62,395 bases of DNA from an uncultured Sphingomonas sp. Lineage in GTDB: Bacteria > Pseudomonadota > Alphaproteobacteria > Sphingomonadales > Sphingomonadaceae. The notes beneath the pieces were generated by a model, which did not search any database, was not told the origin of the DNA, and saw nothing but the letters and a program-made list of their open reading frames with translations. The translations under genes were made by a program, and so were the position numbers. The stretch lies in the NCBI RefSeq assembly GCF_934560975.1, contig NZ_CAKTFO010000018.1, forward strand, positions 1 to 62,395. Direction: 5' to 3'. Shown here one piece after another: positions 53,702-62,358 of this stretch. Every line of letters begins with the position of its first letter. Positions within the stretch are counted from its first letter, which is position 1.

Positions 53702-53858
53702 TTTTCAATAACTTAGCTCGGGGGCCATGCCGGTACGGCTAAGGCTGATCCATCCGGCAATCAGATAGCAAGCCACGCGCCTCTGTGTGTTGGACGTTGA
53801 CCGCTTACGTCATCTGCGTACCAGTGCGATATCATGGATAGCAGGCGGGGAAGAGAAG

Positions 53859-54515
53859 ATGACGCGTATAGCCTTGGTGTTAGCGTGTAGCGCACTCACA
53901 GCGTCGATGGCTCATGCGGAAGTGCGGGAAGGAACGATCCCGGAAGCAGGGGTCGACAGGATCGCTGCCGTGGGCACAAACGTCTTGGAAAAATTCCACT
54001 ACGCTGTCGTCCCGGCATTTCAGGTTAGCGAAGCCGTTCAGGCGACGGTGTTACTCGCGAACGTTGATATTCCGGCTGGCGCTAAGCTTCTGTCTACAAA
54101 TAGTCGAAAGGTCTTAAAGGCCTGCTATTTCCCTGATCCAGCTAGAGCTTGGCATACCATGATGAACGGATGCCTGATAGATGATAATCGGGATGGCTAT
54201 TTCGATCGAGTCGCAGGCACCAATATCCAAGGTGGAAAAAAGTTAGATCATCCTGTTTCTTATAAAGAATCCGAAATCTCTGTGCCGCAAGCTGATGGAA
54301 ACTACAAACAATATGTTATTTATTTGGGAACAATGAACGCAACTTTGAGGCTTTCCTATAGAGAGTTTATAAATGACATGGCGAGACCCGCGTTTACGGA
54401 AGACTATACATTTCCCCTCACCGACAAGTACCCGCAAGCTGTCGCCTTTAAGGACGTAAAGCTTGTAGTAACGAACATTGACGGTGAGGGGCTACATTAC
54501 CGACTGGAAAAGTGA
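53859..54515 (+). CDS. Exported protein of unknown function carried by the element
   Basis: A 218-residue protein with a signal peptide (MTRIALVLACSALTASMAHA, cut before EVREG). The mature part has few motifs: a Cys pair (LKACYFPDPA and MMNGCLIDDN, followed by DGYFDRVAG) and Tyr-rich strands (YKQYVIYLG). The acidic DDNRDGYFDR could bind calcium but is not a proven EF-hand. Base use is less GC-rich than the chromosome. ATG 53859 has AAGAGAAG upstream. It is the only gene of the element on the plus strand. Confidence 0.75.
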   Translation: MTRIALVLACSALTASMAHAEVREGTIPEAGVDRIAAVGTNVLEKFHYAVVPAFQVSEAVQATVLLANVDIPAGAKLLSTNSRKVLKACYFPDPARAWHTMMNGCLIDDNRDGYFDRVAGTNIQGGKKLDHPVSYKESEISVPQADGNYKQYVIYLGTMNATLRLSYREFINDMARPAFTEDYTFPLTDKYPQAVAFKDVKLVVTNIDGEGLHYRLEK

Positions 54516-54558
54516 CGGCGGATTCTACGGAGTGCAGGCCACCAGAACCCCCAAAACT

Positions 54559-56091
54559 TCATTCGAGACATTGGGGATTGATCGTCCATTCTTCGGTAGG
54601 CCGGCCGCCACTCGGGCCTGCACCGATCGCCTGTCGGCTCGCCCAGCCATATTCTTCTAACAGGTCCATTGCGACATTAACCGTGCGGGTATCTGGTAGC
54701 CCGGCCCAGCCCTTTTTTGAAACGTCACGAGCCTTGAAAGTCGCTGGCAGCTTGCCTTGCCTTACCCGCACGACAATCAGGTTCGCGCCGTCCGTCACAG
54801 CTGATGCGGCGGCACCATAGAGCCGCGCGGCATGGCTTTCGAGATAATTCGCCCATCGGATCGCGCGGGTCATAGACTGTTCTCCGATAGGTCCGGTGCC
54901 GCCATCACAAAGATGATCAATAAGCGCGAGGGCAGGAACGAGCTTGCGGTATTTCGCTAGGTGCGATTCCATCGCCTTGTGCAGATCGTCCGATCGAAGG
55001 CGGCCCTCCATCTTCTCGCGCCAGCCCCGAAAAAGCGTGAGAGCTTCGGGAGCCAGCCGCAAAAACGGCTTGTCGCTATCGATGCTGTCCCGTTCAGCCC
55101 CGGCGGCCTCCGCTGTCAGACGGTCCATATGAGCAAAGGCGTCGAATGCCTTTCGCCTTGCCTCACTATCGGCTGGCCTATCGGTATCAAACCACGCGCG
55201 GCTTTGATCAGGCCAAACGAGAAGCTGGAAGCGTTGCAACAGGCCATCATCACCGCTGCCACCGCCGAGCGCCCGCGCCGCATACTCTTGAATTTTGCCG
55301 GGTTGGGTTGATCCAACAAGTGACAAGGTTAGGCTAGGGATGTGGATGTTAGGCCCACGAAGGATACGGTCAAAGGTGTAGCTATCAGCGCCGTTCCACG
55401 CTTGAAGATAGAAGCCACGCGCCTCGGAGTTTTCTTCCTTGTCGAGGTAACGCCAAAGAGAAGCCAACTCGTCCCGAAAATACACCAGTCCGTTCTGATT
55501 TTCTATCAGAAGAGGGCCAAGAGCTTGATACGTTGAATCGTTAACAATATACCGCCTTAGCGTGGGCGGATTATCTGACAACACCTGAATGTCCGAGACA
55601 TTTGCGTTGATGTCATCGGCAAATCGGCCCTGCAATTCTTTCTTGATAGCGTTTTCACGCGCCTTGCGCGCAAGATCACCTTCCTGCCATACCTGCAATG
55701 CACTGTCATGCACATGGCGAGCGTTCACTTCCAACTTTTTGAGGGGCGCTAGCGCTTCGCTCATGGCCGGGCTTTTCATCGCTCCCGGTCGCCCGACAAC
55801 ACAGCACCACAGGTTCGGCCATTCCGTCCAATCAGTTTGAGCTTGCGGACGAACACCGATTTTGCGGCCTAGTACGGCACCAGCGGCCGCCATGGCGGTC
55901 GCCCCTACCATATCGGGCGGGCATTGCATCCGATCGGCTATATCCATAGCCCAATCGCGCAGCGCGTCTGGCAACAGATCACGATCGAACAGCGCCACAG
56001 GAGGCAAGCCGCTGGGTAGCGGTTCGGGCTTTTCCCAAGCGGTAAAAACAGGCGCATCTTCGATGCGCACGGCGTTATTGGCATCCGTCAT
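54559..56091 (-). CDS. DUF3987-family ATPase (phage-type helicase-like)
   Basis: A 510-residue protein of the DUF3987/YfjI type found with phage-like primases. Walker A GRPGAMKS at residues 100-107, Walker B-like LVYFRDEL at ~202-209. Later segments include SLTLSLVGSTQPGKIQEY and GDDGLLQRFQLLVWPD, which fit a P-loop ring ATPase. It probably drives replication of the element together with the primase. Its ATG overlaps the primase stop by four bases. Confidence 0.82.
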   Translation of the reverse strand: MTDANNAVRIEDAPVFTAWEKPEPLPSGLPPVALFDRDLLPDALRDWAMDIADRMQCPPDMVGATAMAAAGAVLGRKIGVRPQAQTDWTEWPNLWCCVVGRPGAMKSPAMSEALAPLKKLEVNARHVHDSALQVWQEGDLARKARENAIKKELQGRFADDINANVSDIQVLSDNPPTLRRYIVNDSTYQALGPLLIENQNGLVYFRDELASLWRYLDKEENSEARGFYLQAWNGADSYTFDRILRGPNIHIPSLTLSLVGSTQPGKIQEYAARALGGGSGDDGLLQRFQLLVWPDQSRAWFDTDRPADSEARRKAFDAFAHMDRLTAEAAGAERDSIDSDKPFLRLAPEALTLFRGWREKMEGRLRSDDLHKAMESHLAKYRKLVPALALIDHLCDGGTGPIGEQSMTRAIRWANYLESHAARLYGAAASAVTDGANLIVVRVRQGKLPATFKARDVSKKGWAGLPDTRTVNVAMDLLEEYGWASRQAIGAGPSGGRPTEEWTINPQCLE

Positions 56092-57002
56092 CGGATTGCC
56101 TCCTTCAATTCGTCGTTAAAGTCTTTGCAGCCGTCCATCGGCTGGATGATGCGCACTTCGCGCCCTTGCAGGCTCAAAGCTTGTGCGGCGGCTTGCGCTG
56201 CCCGTTCACCGGCGGGATCGTTATCCCGCGCTATTATCACGGATCGGATCGAGAATGGCAGGCGCATGGATGCGAGCATCCCGGAACCGGCCGCTGCCCA
56301 TGCGGGAATGCCGAAGAGCTGTATGACCGAAAGGGCGTCTTCCAGTCCTTCGGTCAGGATCAGCGTTCGTCCGGGTTCGCCACAACGAATAGCTCCACCG
56401 CGTATCGAGCCCAGCGATAGCTTCGGCTTGCGGACTGGCGCTTTGCCTTGCCCATCTTTCGCCAGAAACGTACGCTGAATGCCGATCAGCGATCCGTTGG
56501 CATTTTGTATGCCTGCCACCAGCATCGGCCATTCTCGGCCATCCTGAGGACAAGGTAGCGCGATTCTAACGCTGGCGGGCACCGGAACCGCGATGCACCG
56601 ACTGGCCAAGTAGGTCTCAGCGATCGTTCCGGCGGCTGGGATTGCTGCATCCCAGATGGCTCTTGCCATCGCCATTCGTCGCGCCGCATTCGGATCGGGT
56701 GGCCGGATCATAAGCGCGCGCCGGAATGGTTCGGCCGGTAGCGAACCATTGGCCAGCTTCCGCGCGGCATCAATCAGGCCGACATTATCAACCGCCTGGA
56801 CGAAATCGAAAGCGTCACCGGACGCGCCACAGCCAAAGCAATGATACCTTGTTCCATCGGCAAAGATGGTGAAGCTGGGGGTCCGCTCGCGGTGAAACGG
56901 GCATAGTCCCTGCCAGCCGCCACCGGACCGCTTCAGCGAGGTATGCGGCTTGGCGAGGTCCACCAGCGATGTTGTGCGCCGGATCGCTTCTAGATCGATC
57001 AT
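56088..57002 (-). CDS. CHC2 zinc-finger/Toprim primase
   Basis: A 304-residue DnaG-like primase without helicase domain. CHC2 finger: LCPFHRERTPSF then YHCFGCGASGDAFDFV (Cys34, His37, Cys55, Cys58). Toprim: LILTEGLEDALSV with Glu218 and SVIIARDNDPAGERAA with Asp260/Asp262. These are the metal residues expected for RNA primer synthesis. Its ATG 57002 overlaps the stop of the small gene upstream by four bases. Confidence 0.88.
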   Translation of the reverse strand: MIDLEAIRRTTSLVDLAKPHTSLKRSGGGWQGLCPFHRERTPSFTIFADGTRYHCFGCGASGDAFDFVQAVDNVGLIDAARKLANGSLPAEPFRRALMIRPPDPNAARRMAMARAIWDAAIPAAGTIAETYLASRCIAVPVPASVRIALPCPQDGREWPMLVAGIQNANGSLIGIQRTFLAKDGQGKAPVRKPKLSLGSIRGGAIRCGEPGRTLILTEGLEDALSVIQLFGIPAWAAAGSGMLASMRLPFSIRSVIIARDNDPAGERAAQAAAQALSLQGREVRIIQPMDGCKDFNDELKEAIR

Positions 57003-57190
57003 GGCCGCACCTCCCCGACAAGGATAAGCATCGCGGCCGAGACTTCCGGCGGGATTGATCCCGCTGCCAGCAATGCTTGTGCAAGCCACAATTCTGGACT
57101 ATATTGTGTTGAAGAAATCGAGGTTTTTGCAGCTTCGGTAATCTCGGTCCCACGCGCCAACGTGGGGCTTTTTCGTTCCGGGCGCATCAT
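56999..57190 (-). CDS. 63-residue element protein of unknown function
   Basis: Starts MMRPERKSPTLARG and contains a hydrophobic segment (LWLAQALLAAGSIPPEVSAA). Both ends overlap: its ATG with the AlpA stop and its TGA with the primase start. The tight coupling argues that it is real. No family is recognised; a small replication or regulatory partner is plausible. Confidence 0.6.
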   Translation of the reverse strand: MMRPERKSPTLARGTEITEAAKTSISSTQYSPELWLAQALLAAGSIPPEVSAAMLILVGEVRP

Positions 57191-57378
57191 TGCAGCACCT
57201 CGCTTGTCGATCGGGTCAATCGGCTTTCCAGCCACGCATCCAGATCGGCCATCCGATAGCGGACAGCACCGCCTAACTTACAGTAGCTCGGACCTTCGCC
57301 GGTAAGGCGAAATCGTTCGAGCGTAGGTTTGCTGAGGCCGACGTATCGAGCCGCATCAATCGTATTCAAAGGGGGCAA
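57187..57378 (-). CDS. AlpA/MerR-type excisionase-like DNA-binding protein
   Basis: A 63-residue helix-turn-helix protein: NTIDAARYVGLSKPTLERFR, GEGPSYCKLGGAVRYRMADLDAWLESR is the typical layout of AlpA/HTH_17 regulators. The start appears to be TTG 57378 with GGGAG upstream. Such proteins activate integrase or replication genes and help excision. It heads the alpA-orf-primase-DUF3987 operon. Confidence 0.85.
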   Translation of the reverse strand: MPPLNTIDAARYVGLSKPTLERFRLTGEGPSYCKLGGAVRYRMADLDAWLESRLTRSTSEVLQ

Positions 57379-57467
57379 AACGATGTCTCCCGGTTGCAGA
57401 AGACACCTCTATTATGCGTATCAGCGAGCGGGTTTAAACGAGGGGTCGCGACCCCTTGGAGGAAGTC

Positions 57468-58031
57468 TCATTCGCCATGAGAAAACCCATGCTCGCGCGC
57501 GAAGGACAGCATGAAATTACCTACCGATTGATCGGGTTTGATGCCAAGTTCTTGCAGGTTCGCTATGGTGGCAGGTGCACCGAAACGAGCTTTCCACCAA
57601 ACTTCCAGCGCCTGATTTTCGGTCTCGCTTTGCGCCAACGCTTTCATACTATCTCTATAGAATTTTAAGTCAAAACCGGCTTTGGCACGCTCAATCCCAT
57701 ACTTGCTCATTAAGTCCAGAAGCGTTGATTCATAATCAGCACCGGCCAGCAGCTTTTCGTGGAACTCTCTACCGATCCTCAAGCGCTCAACGCGTTTAAG
57801 GTAAGTCTGCCGTGGCGAGACTCCTTTTCCCATTCCTTGGGCTTTTAACCTGATGCCAGAAATATGTTTGTTTTCCAGCGCGTCTGCTATGCCGCTACGC
57901 ACTATTGGATCGACTAAATGATTGCTCCTAAGCAAATTGGCGAGAGCATCTTCTAAGTCAAATTCCAAGCCGCCTAATGCAAGCATAACACGCATATTGG
58001 CCGCATTGGCTGCATCTTCATTGTCACTCAC
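57468..58031 (-). CDS. 187-residue element protein of unknown function
   Basis: A mostly helical, hydrophilic protein (MSDNEDAANAANMRVMLALG at the start, YESTLLDLMSKYGIERAKAG, ending FAREHGFSHGE). Its first codons overlap the integrase end by eight bases, so the two are coupled. No motif is recognised; a role in immunity or excision control is possible but unsupported. Confidence 0.6.
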   Translation of the reverse strand: MSDNEDAANAANMRVMLALGGLEFDLEDALANLLRSNHLVDPIVRSGIADALENKHISGIRLKAQGMGKGVSPRQTYLKRVERLRIGREFHEKLLAGADYESTLLDLMSKYGIERAKAGFDLKFYRDSMKALAQSETENQALEVWWKARFGAPATIANLQELGIKPDQSVGNFMLSFAREHGFSHGE

Positions 58032-59301
58032 CGGTTAGTGCCATGATTTTCAATGACCACGCTTGCAGCGCCTCCCCCTTCTCCGCTTTCCAGTCGTGCC
58101 GCTGATAGATGCCCGCTACGCCGCCTTTCGATCCGCTTATGTGATTGAGAACCGCTTCTGTTACCTCAAACCGAACACCAAGCCGCTGAAACCCTGTCGC
58201 CAGCGTTCGCCGTAGATCGTGAATGCGCCAAGGCTTGATCGCTCGGCCGTTCCTCTTCTCGGCTGCCGCACTATCAAGCGCGCGCTTGGCTTTAGTGATG
58301 CCTGAAATCGGAGTCCTGCCGGTCGTCGTCAGCACCGGACCGCGATCAGGCCAATCTTCACGTCCGGCAACGGCATCTAGTTCTTTGATAGCGGCGCACG
58401 ACAGGGGGACAATATGAACTGCCCCGTTCTTTGCTCTATCAGCCGGAACGATCCATAGGCGGCCTTCGCGATCCAGTTCCTGCCAATCCATTTCCGCTAC
58501 CTCGCCCCGCCTTTGTCCGGTGAGGATCAGCAGACGGAACATGGCAGCAAAGGGCAAGCCGAGACTATAGGTTGCTCCCCAAACGGCCGCTAGCTCAACA
58601 TCCGTCATAACCCGATCGCGCGCCGCCGGAGCTTCCGGTTTGGCCATGTGGGAAAGAGGGTTTGCTGCTATGTCTCCACGCTTTGAAGCCCAGCCGAAAA
58701 GGACGGAAGCATAGGCAAAGACAGAACGGCGGGTCGCCTTTTTCTCGTATGGGATCGCATCTATGATCGGTTGCAGGTGCGATCGATCGATTAGCGGCAT
58801 TGGCTTGTCGCCAAGCGCTGGAGTCAGATAGACGTTTACTGCCAGCCGCGCGGCTTTGACACTGGCCGCTCGGCGCTCTTTTTCGTTTTCGTAATGATCC
58901 AGCCATCGTTCCGCATAGCCGGCAAATGCAAGCTCTCGATCCATCCGGGCAGCTTCGTTCGCCGCCTGCCGAATGCGCTCTCGCTCCTCGCGCCTGTCGG
59001 CTTCTAATTCTTTCGGGTCAACGCCGGTGGCGATGATGGCGGCAAGTTCGCGTGCGCGCCTTCTCGCCTGATCCGGCGTAAGAGCGCCATGCCGCCCGAT
59101 CGTGTATCGCTTCGGAGCGGTTCGCGCGGCCAAGCCTTTGCGAGCTATGCGATACTGTAAGACGTAGACCTTACCACCTGCCGGGGTGACTTTCAGCCCT
59201 AGGCCGGGAACCGACTCCTTGCCAGAATCCCACATAAAATAGTCGCGCTGCCCCGCTTGGGCCTCATCGACCGTCCGCTTAGTGATCGCTGCCTTTGCCA
59301 A
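58024..59301 (-). CDS. Tyrosine recombinase (integrase) of the element
   Basis: A 425-residue phage-type integrase. An arm-binding DUF4102-like N-terminus (PGLGLKVTPAGGKVYVLQYR, ARRRARELAAIIATGVDP), a SAM-like core and a catalytic domain with Arg264 in LTGQRRGE, HDLRRT (His361/Arg364), NHISG (His387) and Tyr399 in IYQRHD. The first codon appears to be TTG 59301, with GAGG upstream; no ATG lies in frame before a stop. It is transcribed away from the right repeat, as is common for elements inserted in tRNA genes. Confidence 0.92.
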   Translation of the reverse strand: MAKAAITKRTVDEAQAGQRDYFMWDSGKESVPGLGLKVTPAGGKVYVLQYRIARKGLAARTAPKRYTIGRHGALTPDQARRRARELAAIIATGVDPKELEADRREERERIRQAANEAARMDRELAFAGYAERWLDHYENEKERRAASVKAARLAVNVYLTPALGDKPMPLIDRSHLQPIIDAIPYEKKATRRSVFAYASVLFGWASKRGDIAANPLSHMAKPEAPAARDRVMTDVELAAVWGATYSLGLPFAAMFRLLILTGQRRGEVAEMDWQELDREGRLWIVPADRAKNGAVHIVPLSCAAIKELDAVAGREDWPDRGPVLTTTGRTPISGITKAKRALDSAAAEKRNGRAIKPWRIHDLRRTLATGFQRLGVRFEVTEAVLNHISGSKGGVAGIYQRHDWKAEKGEALQAWSLKIMALTGE

Positions 59302-59473
59302 CGCCGCCTCGGTATTGCCGGTTTCGCCGGTATGCTGATACGCACTCTAGCAATCACATAGTAAGCCTTGCCCGTCATGCTGGCAACAATTTCTGATAAC
59401 GAATGCGGTCGAAAATGGCCGAGGTCGGGCATTTTTGAATTTTTCGACGCAGAAATGCTTCTTTTATAAGCTA

Positions 59474-59521
59474 ACTCTTAATCAGCGGGTCCTTGGTTCG
59501 AGCCCAAGTGCGTCCACCACC
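59474..59521 (+). repeat. attR: 48-bp direct repeat, tRNA-Lys 3' remnant
   Basis: Exact copy of 53654-53701 without the tRNA 5' part, so it is not a functional tRNA. It marks the right end of the element. Confidence 0.93.
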
Positions 59522-59762
59522 CTCTTAATGACTTAGATGTGAGAGCGTGTCGCTGCCTCATGGCGGGACACCAAACAGGGCATCAGAGGTGCCCGGCGAA
59601 GCCAGCACGCAGGTTCTTAGACCTGTATGTGACGGACCTCATCCTCCATCATCCGCTCATGGGTTTCCAGGCCGCTCGCTCCCCGACTTCGGCCGTACGT
59701 TCAGCTGTCAATTCAGCGTAATGTACCCACGTCGCTCTTGGTCCGCATCCGCGTAAGGCGCC
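59522..59762. other. Gene-free stretch right of attR
   Basis: 240 bases with no convincing gene; short frames here have scrambled composition. Nothing resembling a promoter or repeat was seen. Confidence 0.4.
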
Positions 59763-60083
59763 TCAATTGCCTTCGGCGTCGACCGTGAACACCACCGGCT
59801 TGCCGCGCGACATCGGCTCCCAGCCGGCCGCTATAGCGGCACGCGCGCACCGTGATATTGTCGCGTCGTCGAGCTGGAGACGGCCGCGCGGCAAGCCCTT
59901 CAAAAGCCGCTTGGGCGGCGGAAATTCCAGCCATGCTTCGCGCTTGGCACCCCGCTGGAGAAGGGAAATCGTCATCCCCTTCCAGCCCTCGTCATCCGAC
60001 AGATGCGGTTCACGCTGGAGGTGCCAGTCGTATGTGACGCCATCGACATCGACGGTGCCGGCATTGCTTCGGGAGTTTGACAT
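59763..60083 (-). CDS. Conserved-looking small protein of unknown function
   Basis: A 106-residue protein (MSNSRSNAGTVDVDGVTYDW, HLSDDEGWKGMTISLLQRG, REAWLEFPPP, ending VVFTVDAEGN). The beta-rich pattern and start suit a compact cytoplasmic domain. An upstream frame to 60119 is rejected because ATG 60083 gives a better N-terminus. No family is recognised. Confidence 0.6.
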   Translation of the reverse strand: MSNSRSNAGTVDVDGVTYDWHLQREPHLSDDEGWKGMTISLLQRGAKREAWLEFPPPKRLLKGLPRGRLQLDDATISRCARAAIAAGWEPMSRGKPVVFTVDAEGN

Positions 60084-60488
60084 ATGGGCGACCCTAGCAT
60101 GCGAACACTGCCAAGGCACAAGTTTGGGGTTGCCGGTCTATGCACGGCATGCCGCAGGTCAGCATGTTGACGCGGTCAAGCTCCAGTTCGGGTTGGCAGA
60201 CACTCCAGATAGGGCGCGTCCATGCCGACCCGAGGCCATTCAGGACCGCTCCGCCGCTCTTCGTATCCGGTTGTATGTGCAGGTTCGTCTTTCCGCAGGG
60301 ACGTGACGCGGAGCAGCGCCTTGGGTGCGATGCCAACGGCGGCAATATGGGCCTGAAATTTGGCAAGCGGACGTTCGCTGGCGCGGACGCAAACCGCCTG
60401 TGGACACGGCCGGAGCGGGCTAGACGGGTTACATATGGGTCACCACGATCCCATCTGAGGCGAACACTTCGCTCGATCAAGGACCACC
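60084..60488. other. Gene-free stretch before the alcohol dehydrogenase gene
   Basis: About 400 bases crossed only by frames of random-looking composition on both strands. It should hold the promoters of the two divergent genes; no clear element stands out. Confidence 0.4.
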
Positions 60489-61553
60489 ATGCCCTCCATT
60501 ACTCACGGCTACGCCGCGCAATCGTCGACCGCTCCCCTTGCCTCATTCAGCTTCGAACGCCGTGATCCGGGCGCGAACGACGTTGCAATTGACATCCTTT
60601 TCTGCGGCGTGTGCCATTCCGACCTCCACACCGCTCGCGGCGAGTGGGACGGGACGCTTTACCCGTGCGTCCCCGGGCATGAAATCGTGGGCCGCGTAAC
60701 CGCGGTCGGCGCGGACGTGACCAAATTTCAGGTCGGCGACATCGCCGGCGTCGGCTGCATGGTCGACAGCTGCGGTCACTGCGCCTCCTGCGCCGATGGC
60801 GAGGAGCAGTATTGCGAGGGGACCGGCTTCGTCGGCACGTATAACGGTCCGGACCCGGTGCTCGGCGGCCATACCTTTGGCGGCTACAGCGATCACATCG
60901 TTGTCGACCAGGGCTTCTGCCTGAAGGTGACGCACCATGAACGCGATCTTGCCGCAGTAGCACCATTGCTGTGCGCGGGGATCACAACCTATTCGCCGCT
61001 GCGCCATTGGAAAGTCGGACCGGGCCAGAAGGTTGGCATCGTTGGCCTCGGCGGTCTAGGTCACATGGGCGTCAAGATCGCTGCGGCGATGGGTGCGGAA
61101 GTGTATGTGTTCAGCACCTCGCCCGGCAAGCGCGACGACGCAAAGCGACTGGGCGCGCGCGACCTGATCGTCTCCCGAAACGAAGCCGAGATGGCGGCAC
61201 ATGCCAACAGTTTCGACTTCATCCTCAATACCGTCGCCGCCCCGCACGACCTCGACCCCTTTGTTAATCTGTTGAAGCGTGACGGGACCATGACCCTGGT
61301 CGGTGTTCCGGCCGAGCCGCATCCCTCGCCTTCGGTAGGCGGTCTGGTGTTTCGCCGCCGCGCGATCGCCGGCTCGCTGATCGGTGGAATCGCCGAGACG
61401 CAGGAGATGCTCGACTTCTGCAACCAGCATGGTCTCACCGCCGACATCGAAATGATCCGGATGGACGAGATCAATACCGCATATGATCGCATGGTGAAAA
61501 GCGATGTGAAATATCGCTTCGTCATCGACATGCAATCGCTGCAAGCCGCTTAA
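60489..61553 (+). CDS. Zinc-dependent alcohol dehydrogenase (YahK/cinnamyl type)
   Basis: A 354-residue medium-chain dehydrogenase. Catalytic zinc: CGVCHSDLH and GHEIVGRV; structural zinc: CGHCASCADGEEQYC; second catalytic Cys in LLCAGITTYSPL; NAD(P) fold GIVGLGGLGHMGVK. Related enzymes reduce aromatic and branched aldehydes with NADPH; cofactor choice cannot be fixed here. ATG 60489 follows a weak ribosome site. The stop lies against the transposase relic. Confidence 0.93.
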   Translation: MPSITHGYAAQSSTAPLASFSFERRDPGANDVAIDILFCGVCHSDLHTARGEWDGTLYPCVPGHEIVGRVTAVGADVTKFQVGDIAGVGCMVDSCGHCASCADGEEQYCEGTGFVGTYNGPDPVLGGHTFGGYSDHIVVDQGFCLKVTHHERDLAAVAPLLCAGITTYSPLRHWKVGPGQKVGIVGLGGLGHMGVKIAAAMGAEVYVFSTSPGKRDDAKRLGARDLIVSRNEAEMAAHANSFDFILNTVAAPHDLDPFVNLLKRDGTMTLVGVPAEPHPSPSVGGLVFRRRAIAGSLIGGIAETQEMLDFCNQHGLTADIEMIRMDEINTAYDRMVKSDVKYRFVIDMQSLQAA

Positions 61554-61591
61554 CGAGATCGGTGCCGGTCCGCACGGGCCGGTGCCGCCAT

Positions 61592-61848
61592 CTTGAGCGC
61601 CTTCTTTATGAAGCGAAGCGCGGCCGCCTTGTCGCGCGTGGTGGTGACGTAGCTCTCCAGCACCTCACCCTCATGAATCTGTTGCACCACAGCCTGACTG
61701 TCCCATGGTAGATGTCGGTCTCACGCTCGAACAGCAGGTCGTCCACGTTCCGCGACGAGAGCGGGCGCCGCGCGTACATCATAACCACCAGCCGGATCAC
61801 GTCCGGCGACGAGTTGAAGCAGCGGAATGGGTTCTTGGCCTTGCTCAT
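61592..61848 (-). pseudogene. IS6-family transposase relic with internal deletion
   Basis: Reads MSKAKNPFRCFNSSPDVIRL and VVMMYARRPLSSRNVDDLL, LFERETDIYHGTVRLWCNRF, the IS6-family N-terminus (normally ~60 residues before the DDE domain). At about 61676-61680 it jumps, in a shifted frame, to HEGEVLESYVTTTRDKAAALR and FIKKALK, part of the catalytic domain much further on in intact transposases. So the central DDE segment is deleted and the C-terminus is gone. Not functional. Confidence 0.85.
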
Positions 61849-61912
61849 CTGGGCAGGCTAGCAAGCCCCTACCCCGCATCGCCGGTTGCTTCGACAGCGC
61901 CCACCAACCGCC

Positions 61913-62290
61913 TCATGGCTGTGGATACAGGGCAAACGGGACTGCTCCCTCGCTATCGAGCATCCGTATAGCCGCCGCTACGGGCGAGACTTGCACGTTG
62001 CCCTTGTCAGCCTTTCCAGCAAGCGCGATGAAGCGCTTGCCCGTGATATAGCTGGTCCCGTAGGCGGGCTGGCGCAGGTATGGCAGTTGCTCAAATCCGA
62101 CCAGCGGACTGTCGGCATCGGAGAAACCGCGCGGCGTCCAGCTTGCATGAAATTGCCCTGCCTTCGCCAAATCCCACGCGTTTGCCTGGACGTACAGTGA
62201 TGCCAGGCCGCGCGTGGCGCGGTTGGCGAGCATGATCCACACCAGGTCTCGCCCCCTCGGCTCCGCATCATCCAGGCCGGCGTGCATCAC
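61913..62290 (-). pseudogene. C-terminal fragment of an unrecognised protein
   Basis: A 125-residue frame (LVWIMLANRATRGLASLYVQ, WTPRGFSDADSPLVGFEQLP, YLRQPAYGTSYITGK) that is closed upstream by TAA only eight codons before its first GTG/ATG, while homology-like sequence (FEELVMHAGL) seems to run through. It looks like the tail of a longer enzyme; a DUF885-type peptidase is a weak possibility. Its 3' end lies 64 bases from the IS6 relic, suggesting truncation by that element. Confidence 0.45.
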
Positions 62291-62358
62291 TAGCTCTTCA
62301 AAGGCCGTGGCGAATCCTTAGAGCGGTTTCCGGCCGACGTGAGTGAGAGAGGGTTCAC

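Noticed and set aside
59474..59521. A second tRNA-Lys gene
   Set aside because: Only the 3' part from the anticodon stem onward is present; acceptor 5' strand and D arm are missing. It is attR.
60094..60565. Opposing frames of 128 and 141 codons before the alcohol dehydrogenase gene
   Set aside because: Both have random-looking composition and no ribosome site; the plus one runs into the dehydrogenase gene in another frame.
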